NCBI GenBank assembly: GCA_016839665.1
Contig: JAEOTU010000109.1
Location: 1-12,696, forward strand
Length of the DNA stretch: 12,696 nucleotides
Reading direction: 5' to 3'
Origin: Candidatus Hodarchaeota archaeon
Lineage (GTDB): Archaea; Asgardarchaeota; Heimdallarchaeia; Hodarchaeales; Hodarchaeaceae
Part shown: piece by piece, positions 8,693 to 12,696 of the stretch
How positions within the stretch are numbered: the first letter of the stretch is position 1
How the letters are laid out: every line of letters starts with the position of its first letter
Made by a program: the position numbers and the translations under genes
Notes under the pieces: generated by a model
The model's database searches: none
What the model was told of the DNA's origin: nothing
What the model saw: the letters and a program-made list of their open reading frames with translations, nothing else

Positions 8693-8707
8693 TTTAATTT
8701 TTAAAAA
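8693..8707 (-). promoter_or_regulatory. Putative TATA region for the DUF433 gene
   Basis: On the minus strand TTTTTAAAAATTAAA lies about 65-75 bp before the DUF433 ATG at 8631. It suggests the gene has its own promoter in the 109-bp gap after the protease gene. Weak because the whole gap is AT-rich. Confidence 0.25.
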
Positions 8708-8740
8708 TCATTGAATTTTTTGAAAATAGTCAATGTTTCT

Positions 8741-9178
8741 TCATAGCTGCTCTCTTAATTCTTGTTTTGTCATTGTAATCAATAATTCTTTCTCAGGTCC
8801 TTCTAGGGATAGGTATATCTCTTCCAAAATTTGCCTACCAATAAGTATCTCGTGAATCTCTGACATTGCGTCGATGTTAAGAACAAACTCCAGATCTAAA
8901 TCCACCACATGTAAAGTTCCTTCTGCGGATTTAATAGCGACTTTGTCTCCAGAAATAAATTCAGCTGTTGGAGTTAAATCATTAGGAATCTTAAATGCCA
9001 TTAATTTCAGCTCTGTGAAAATTTCATAGGAAATAAGAACAGTACCATCATAACCCGTATCGATTAATGCATTATAGTATTTCAAATTCTCTCTACTCGT
9101 GATTGGAGTACCCAATCCTATCTTAATAACGGGAGCAGGTGTAACAGAGAATTTAACCGAACTATATTTCTGTTTCAC
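8741..9178 (-). CDS. Retropepsin-like (clan AA) aspartyl protease, AF_0612-like
   Basis: 145 residues from the chosen start. The active-site motif ALIDTG is at 37-42 (catalytic Asp40), followed by YDGTVLIS. The flap-like region is around 73-92, and the second hydrophobic-hydrophobic-Gly motif ILIGRQIL is at 111-118. This is a single retropepsin-like lobe that would work as a homodimer, like the small archaeal/cyanobacterial DTG proteases of the AF_0612 type. There is no signal peptide, so it is cytoplasmic. GTG 9178 was chosen because AGGAG (complement of 9187-9191) lies 8 nt ahead of it; an in-frame ATG at 9232 would give a longer overlap with the upstream gene and a poor start. With GTG 9178 the gene overlaps the RHH gene by 17 bp, a translational-coupling arrangement. 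Substrate unknown; its partner is a plausible target. Confidence 0.75.
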   Translation of the reverse strand: MKQKYSSVKFSVTPAPVIKIGLGTPITSRENLKYYNALIDTGYDGTVLISYEIFTELKLMAFKIPNDLTPTAEFISGDKVAIKSAEGTLHVVDLDLEFVLNIDAMSEIHEILIGRQILEEIYLSLEGPEKELLITMTKQELREQL

Positions 9179-9563
9179 GGGAAACTCTCCTGTAGGGTCC
9201 GAACCTTGAGTGTCTTGAGGCAATTTTTTCAATTGGAAAAACCAGGTTGTGAGTTTGGATCAAATTTTTCTCTTTGATTGCATCAAAACATTCGAATTTT
9301 GTTTTATAAACATCTACTAAGTCCCCGTTAGAAATTAATCCCCAGTTTCCTTCATTTTGATTTAATAAGTTGGGAAAGATTCTACGGAAAGCAATTTCAT
9401 TACGATTCTCCATTATCTGGTTGAAATCTTCTTTATTTTTCAGCTCTAGCCAGTAGTCCATAGCCTCTGTAATTGCTTCTCCAATTCGTAACCCTTTTTC
9501 AAATGCTTTCGCTTTAAAACGACTATAGACTAATTCATCGGCTTTCTTAATAACTATTGGCAT
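9162..9563 (-). CDS. Ribbon-helix-helix-like protein with DUF5678-like C-terminal part
   Basis: 133 residues. Residues 1-40 (IVIKKADELVYSRFKAKAFEKGLRIGEAITEAMDYWL) have the strand-helix-helix layout of small ribbon-helix-helix DNA-binding proteins, as in many antitoxins and CopG-type regulators. Residues 70-112 (GNWGLISNGDLVDVYKTKFECFDAIKEKN...HNLVFPIE) resemble DUF5678, a small domain of unknown function with the pattern gkWvai.ng.v...... A basic tail follows (RHSRFGPYRRVSR). ATG 9563 was chosen over ATG 9581 because AGGTGA lies 5 nt before it and the TATA box predicts initiation near 9575. The gene overlaps and precedes the aspartyl protease, so the two form an operon, probably autoregulated by this protein. 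No domain was confirmed by search. Confidence 0.65.
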   Translation of the reverse strand: MPIVIKKADELVYSRFKAKAFEKGLRIGEAITEAMDYWLELKNKEDFNQIMENRNEIAFRRIFPNLLNQNEGNWGLISNGDLVDVYKTKFECFDAIKEKNLIQTHNLVFPIEKIASRHSRFGPYRRVSRETEI

Positions 9564-9596
9564 TAGATTCACCTGAGTCATACGCGTATAACTAAG

Positions 9597-9605
9597 TATA
9601 AAAAG
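9597..9605 (-). promoter_or_regulatory. TATA box for the RHH/protease operon
   Basis: On the minus strand this reads CTTTTTATA. Initiation about 25 bp downstream, near 9575, would give a leader of about 12 nt carrying AGGTGA before ATG 9563. Confidence 0.5.
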
Positions 9606-9655
9606 TTATCAAATCGAATAAAGATACTCATTATACACAGGACATCTATTTTAGT

Positions 9656-9688
9656 TCTTAAGACCAAGCATCCGCTCTTAAGAAGAGC
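9656..9688. promoter_or_regulatory. Twin TCTTAAGA palindromes and short hairpin
   Basis: Perfect 8-bp palindromes TCTTAAGA occur at 9656-9663 and 9676-9683, exactly 20 bp apart. The second overlaps the inverted repeat GCTCTT-AAG-AAGAGC (9674-9688). They lie about 50-85 bp upstream of the RHH/protease TATA box and past the end of serS. A pair of sites two helical turns apart suits a dimeric regulator such as an RHH protein. The hairpin has no T-run, so it is not a convincing serS terminator. Confidence 0.35.
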
Positions 9689-9818
9689 AACATTTTAACA
9701 CAGTAGTCTAGATTTTATGAGGTAATAAACACTTTAGCAATATCTAGGAAGAATGTTTAGTCAAGAGAAATATGGACATGAGAAGTTTTCTTATAGAAGT
9801 CCCCAAATTAGAATACAC

Positions 9819-11096
9819 CTAGAGAGGGTTAATCTCTGTTAGTCCTTTCATATAGGGTTGGAGAGCCTTGGGAATATTCACTGATCCATTTTCTTGCTGA
9901 TAGTTTTCCAAGAGGGCACAAAGTGTTCTTTCCGTTGCAATGGCTGTGGAGTTCAATGTGTGGAGAAAATCTTTGTCCCCACCTGCTTTGCCATAAGTAA
10001 TATTGAGTTTCCTAGCTTGATAATCAGTAACATTCGAACAGGAGACTAATTCTCGATATTTTTTTTGAGCAGGGAACCACGCTTCAAGATCATATTTCTT
10101 TGCTGCATTGGCATTCAATTCTCCTGAAGCAATATTCACAATGCGATGGGGTATTTCTAATCGTCTGAACAATTCTTCTGCATTCCCAATCATTTTTTCT
10201 TGTATTTCTTCGGAAGCTTCAGGATGGGCAAAGACAAACTGTTCTACCTTGTTGAAATGATGGACGCGGAAAATTCCCTTCGTATCTTTGCCGTGGGATC
10301 CAGCTTCACGACGATAACACTGAGAAATGCCACAGTACTTCCGTGGTAACGTGTCTACATCAATTAGTTCGTTCATATGGAATGCTGCAAGTGGTTGTTC
10401 CGAGGTTGCAATGAAAAACACATTTTCTTTCGGATCATTGTACAATGTTTCCTCAAAATCATCCAATTCACTTGCTCCTTGCATTGACTCACGACGCATA
10501 AAGGGTGGAGGCCAAAAAGGAATAAAATCACATTCATTAACCAGAAAATCCAGTGCAAACTGAATGAGAGCCAGATTCAAATAAACCATTTGATTTGTTA
10601 GGAAAAACGTTCTCGCTCCACTGACATCGGCGGCCTTTTCAATATTTGCGAGGCCAAGGGATTCAACTAATTCAGTATGGCTTTTTACTGGAAAATTAAA
10701 TTGAATTTTCTCTCCCCATTCACGCATAGTTACGTCCCCTTCTTCTGTCTCAGCAATTGGAACCCCATGTAATAAGATATTCCCAATATTATAACGGATC
10801 TTGTCTCTTTCCTGTAAAGCATTCGCTGCTAGTTTTTCAAAGTTAGCAATTTCCGTTTTTAGTTGGTTTACCCGATTTTTTAGTGATTCAATGTCCTCCC
10901 CTTTCTTTTTCATGGGTCCTATCTGCCGGCTAATCTGGTTTCGTTCTTTACGAAGTTCATTCACCTGCTGCAAAAGCGAACGCCATTTAGAATCTTGAGA
11001 AATAACTTCATCTACTCGAGTGGGATCTTTAAAGCGTTTTTTTTCGGATTCTCGAATAATTTGAGGATTTTCTCGGAAGACTTTAATGTCAATCAT
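9819..11096 (-). CDS. serS: Seryl-tRNA synthetase (common, bacterial-type class II)
   Basis: 425 residues, full length. It charges tRNA-Ser (and tRNA-Sec where present) with serine in the cytoplasm. Residues 1-105 form the N-terminal tRNA-binding arm, a long antiparallel coiled coil (LRKERNQISRQIG ... LKNRVNQLKTEIANFEKLA). The catalytic domain has FWPPPFMRRESMQGA at 194-208 (motif 1 region), the Thr-Ser-Glu serine-binding loop at 231-233, motif 2 at 254-287 (CYRREAGSHGKDTKGIFRVHHFNKVEQF region) and motif 3 at 381-400 (LNSTAIATERTLCALLENYQ). This is the common SerRS, not the rare methanogen type. The SD AGAGG ends 6 nt before ATG. It lies downstream of the GPH symporter gene but behind that gene's strong terminator, so it is probably transcribed alone. 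Confidence 0.97.
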   Translation of the reverse strand: MIDIKVFRENPQIIRESEKKRFKDPTRVDEVISQDSKWRSLLQQVNELRKERNQISRQIGPMKKKGEDIESLKNRVNQLKTEIANFEKLAANALQERDKIRYNIGNILLHGVPIAETEEGDVTMREWGEKIQFNFPVKSHTELVESLGLANIEKAADVSGARTFFLTNQMVYLNLALIQFALDFLVNECDFIPFWPPPFMRRESMQGASELDDFEETLYNDPKENVFFIATSEQPLAAFHMNELIDVDTLPRKYCGISQCYRREAGSHGKDTKGIFRVHHFNKVEQFVFAHPEASEEIQEKMIGNAEELFRRLEIPHRIVNIASGELNANAAKKYDLEAWFPAQKKYRELVSCSNVTDYQARKLNITYGKAGGDKDFLHTLNSTAIATERTLCALLENYQQENGSVNIPKALQPYMKGLTEINPL

Positions 11097-11100
11097 ATAA

Positions 11101-11122
11101 ACCTCTATCTCCTATGAGAGGT
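11101..11122 (-). promoter_or_regulatory. Leader stem-loop pairing with the serS SD
   Basis: In the serS leader ACCTCT pairs with AGAGGT across a 10-nt loop, and the second arm is the SD element just ahead of the ATG. A second purine block (AGGAG) sits in the loop. A 6-bp stem could modulate initiation but may be chance, since an anti-SD-like sequence pairs with any SD. Confidence 0.3.
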
Positions 11123-11164
11123 AATGCTTTGGTGTTTTGGGTTCATTCAAGCCTTAATTCTCAT

Positions 11165-11175
11165 TAATTTTTAAT
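11165..11175 (-). promoter_or_regulatory. Putative TATA region for serS
   Basis: On the minus strand TTAAAAATTAA lies about 70-80 bp before the serS ATG and would place initiation near 11143, leaving a leader of about 45 nt that includes the stem-loop at 11101-11122. Confidence 0.3.
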
Positions 11176-11231
11176 CCATTAGATATCCACAAAATCGGGC
11201 TGTATTTTTAGGATCTAATTCAGATAATAGT

Positions 11232-11265
11232 AAAAAAAAGAAAAAAAAGAGGAAAAATCTCTTTT
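11232..11265 (-). terminator. Terminator of the GPH symporter gene
   Basis: On the minus strand AAAAGAG pairs with CTCTTTT (7 bp, 7-nt loop), followed by T8-C-T8. It begins 10 bp past the symporter stop. It is the longest T-tract terminator in the window. Confidence 0.75.
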
Positions 11266-11274
11266 ATGAAATCA

Positions 11275-12672
11275 TTACTCTCTTAATGGATCAGCATCCA
11301 CTTTTCTCCAGAAAATCAAGACCGAGATTAAAATGAAGACGACAGCAATCGGTCCCCAAAAAGTTAAACCCCAACCAGTTCCCAATAAATTAGATATCCC
11401 CTCTGTTATCCCAGGTAAAATGGGCGATTCTTCTTCTAAAATTATCCCCACAATTAAGTAACCGAAGAACTGGAAGAGATTTAGCGGTATCGATTCAAAA
11501 CCGTAATACATCCCTGCACGAGACTCCCCGGTTTTTCTTTCATCATCTTCAGCTATATCAGCTACAATAGCATAAGGTAGCAAATAAAAGCCTGAAAGTC
11601 CGATACCAACTAAAATAACAAAGAGAATGGCTTGGAGAAGAATTGGAATAATCTGGGATACAGGGTCAATCTGGCCAACAACTAATGTGAATGGCAACCA
11701 AAGAGCTCCCCAGATCATGGCGTAATTAAAACTCTTGGTTTTTCCGTTTTTATTGGCATATTTTCCCCAAAATATGAAACCACAAAAGATTGTTACTAAC
11801 AATGTCAAGCCAAATAATAAGTACTCAAGAGTTCCAAAACCAAGGGCTTCATCGATCCAAATAAGGACAATACCCATGGTCATACTTAAGGCTACGGAGA
11901 GGAATCCTCGTGAAATCGTCCACCAAATATAGTTCCTATTTGAAAATACAACATTTAACTCCTCTCGCATATTTGGCTGAGGGATGAAGATTTCCTTAGC
12001 TCGGATAACAACGAGAGAGGGTATATAGAAGATTATGACCATAAGAGCAAATAATACTATGAACATGGTAAGTAATATTCCATTTGTTAAAAATGGAAGT
12101 AAAGAATTAAGAGCATTCAAATCAACAATCCCTTCAGGTGATTCATCTAATAGAGCGGGTAGTAAAAATGCCGAGCCAGCACCAATAATAAAGGCGAATA
12201 GATTAACAGTATTTTGATACCCACTAATTTCCAGTCGTTCTTCTTCTAAGGTGATTTCAGGCATCCATGATTGAAAAGGTGTTGTCAGTAATCCATACAA
12301 CGCCTGATATAAAGCATTGAAAACTAATAGGTATCCAAATATAATCATCGGATCATCAACTGATCCAATAATTAGGTGGGGGGAATAAAGGAGGAAGAAA
12401 CAAATAGCCAACAACGGTGCACCAATTATTACAAAAGGACGTCTGCGACCCCAACGAGTCTGAGTTCGGTCTGAAATATATCCAGCAGAAAACTGAGTAA
12501 ATCCAATTACTATTTTTCCAATCGCAACCCCTAAGAAGGCTAAGAATGGATTTTCCTGTAGCCCAAAAAAGGTATAATATACAAAACCAGTAAAAAGGTC
12601 AGCCAAGTCGATCGTGATAGAGGATCCGAGGCGACCGATACCGTAACTGACTTTTTCCTTGAATGTTAACAT
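11275..12672 (-). CDS. GPH-family (MFS) sugar/glycoside:cation symporter
   Basis: 465 residues with about twelve hydrophobic segments. Family signatures are clear: SDRTQTRWGRRRPF at 67-80 (loop 2-3 motif of the glycoside-pentoside-hexuronide group), PEITLEEERLEISGYQN at 138-154, and ADIAEDDERKTGESRAGMYYG at 371-391, the counterpart of the D..e..KTG.R..G motif in MelB-type carriers. It probably imports a sugar or glycoside with H+ or Na+ across the cell membrane; the substrate cannot be read from the sequence. The start at ATG 12672 follows AGGTG with 6 nt spacing, and the first helix begins at about residue 20. It is cut off from serS by a strong terminator. No sugar-catabolism gene is visible beside it, and its upstream region lies mostly outside the window. 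Confidence 0.88.
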   Translation of the reverse strand: MLTFKEKVSYGIGRLGSSITIDLADLFTGFVYYTFFGLQENPFLAFLGVAIGKIVIGFTQFSAGYISDRTQTRWGRRRPFVIIGAPLLAICFFLLYSPHLIIGSVDDPMIIFGYLLVFNALYQALYGLLTTPFQSWMPEITLEEERLEISGYQNTVNLFAFIIGAGSAFLLPALLDESPEGIVDLNALNSLLPFLTNGILLTMFIVLFALMVIIFYIPSLVVIRAKEIFIPQPNMREELNVVFSNRNYIWWTISRGFLSVALSMTMGIVLIWIDEALGFGTLEYLLFGLTLLVTIFCGFIFWGKYANKNGKTKSFNYAMIWGALWLPFTLVVGQIDPVSQIIPILLQAILFVILVGIGLSGFYLLPYAIVADIAEDDERKTGESRAGMYYGFESIPLNLFQFFGYLIVGIILEEESPILPGITEGISNLLGTGWGLTFWGPIAVVFILISVLIFWRKVDADPLRE

Positions 12673-12696
12673 GATAACACCTTACATGATCGTAAA

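Noticed and set aside
9179..9232. Longer protease starting at the ATG at 9232
   Set aside because: It would overlap the RHH gene by 71 bp and adds a Pro/Gly-rich stretch unlike the family, while GTG 9178 has AGGAG at ideal spacing.
9564..9581. RHH gene start at the ATG at 9581
   Set aside because: AGGTGA lies just before the ATG at 9563, and the TATA box at 9597-9605 predicts initiation downstream of 9581.
9564..9818. tRNA or small RNA gene in the gap after serS
   Set aside because: No cloverleaf arms or T-loop sequence could be found; only the short palindromes and a TATA element stand out.
8026..9818. Insertion sequence or integrase responsible for the rearranged accessory region
   Set aside because: No transposase or recombinase motifs, terminal inverted repeats or target duplications were seen; the only shared sequence is the anchor-tail repeat.

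Overview
The window is AT-rich, gene-dense DNA from an archaeon. The evidence is a Cdc48-type double AAA ATPase, a PAC2/PbaB-like proteasome assembly protein, a UbiA enzyme of the digeranylgeranylglyceryl phosphate synthase type, TATA-like promoter elements, short leaders with Shine-Dalgarno (SD) sequences, and a giant secreted beta-helix protein with a Thr-rich stalk and a membrane tail. An Asgard-type lineage would fit the overall flavour, but nothing here proves it.

Layout. Positions 1-3374 are read on the plus strand: the 3' part of a cdc48 gene, a PAC2-family gene that may act on the proteasome, and a membrane prenyltransferase for ether-lipid synthesis. A compact convergent terminator follows at 3380-3416. 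Everything from 3415 to 12672 is on the minus strand. In transcription order, starting at the right edge, it holds a GPH-family (MFS) symporter, serS (seryl-tRNA synthetase), a translationally coupled pair (ribbon-helix-helix/DUF5678-like protein, then a retropepsin-like aspartyl protease), a DUF433 antitoxin-like gene, a relic of a surface-protein anchor tail, and a 1536-residue secreted beta-helix protein.

How the genes may work together. Cdc48 and the PAC2 protein both point to regulated protein degradation; the PAC2 protein has a penultimate C-terminal Tyr, and Cdc48 here does not. The prenyltransferase and the beta-helix giant belong to the envelope. The stretch from about 8250 to 9600 is the accessory part of the window. 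It combines a DNA-binding-type small protein, a small protease and an antitoxin-like protein with a copy of the anchor tail found at the end of the giant gene, joined out of frame to DUF433. This suggests local recombination.

The most notable points are the coupled RHH-DUF5678/retropepsin pair, the duplicated anchor tail welded to DUF433, the 69-bp coil array in the beta-helix gene, and several well-formed palindromes in intergenic DNA. No rRNA, tRNA, CRISPR array or insertion sequence was recognised, and no gene-free gap exceeds 300 bases.
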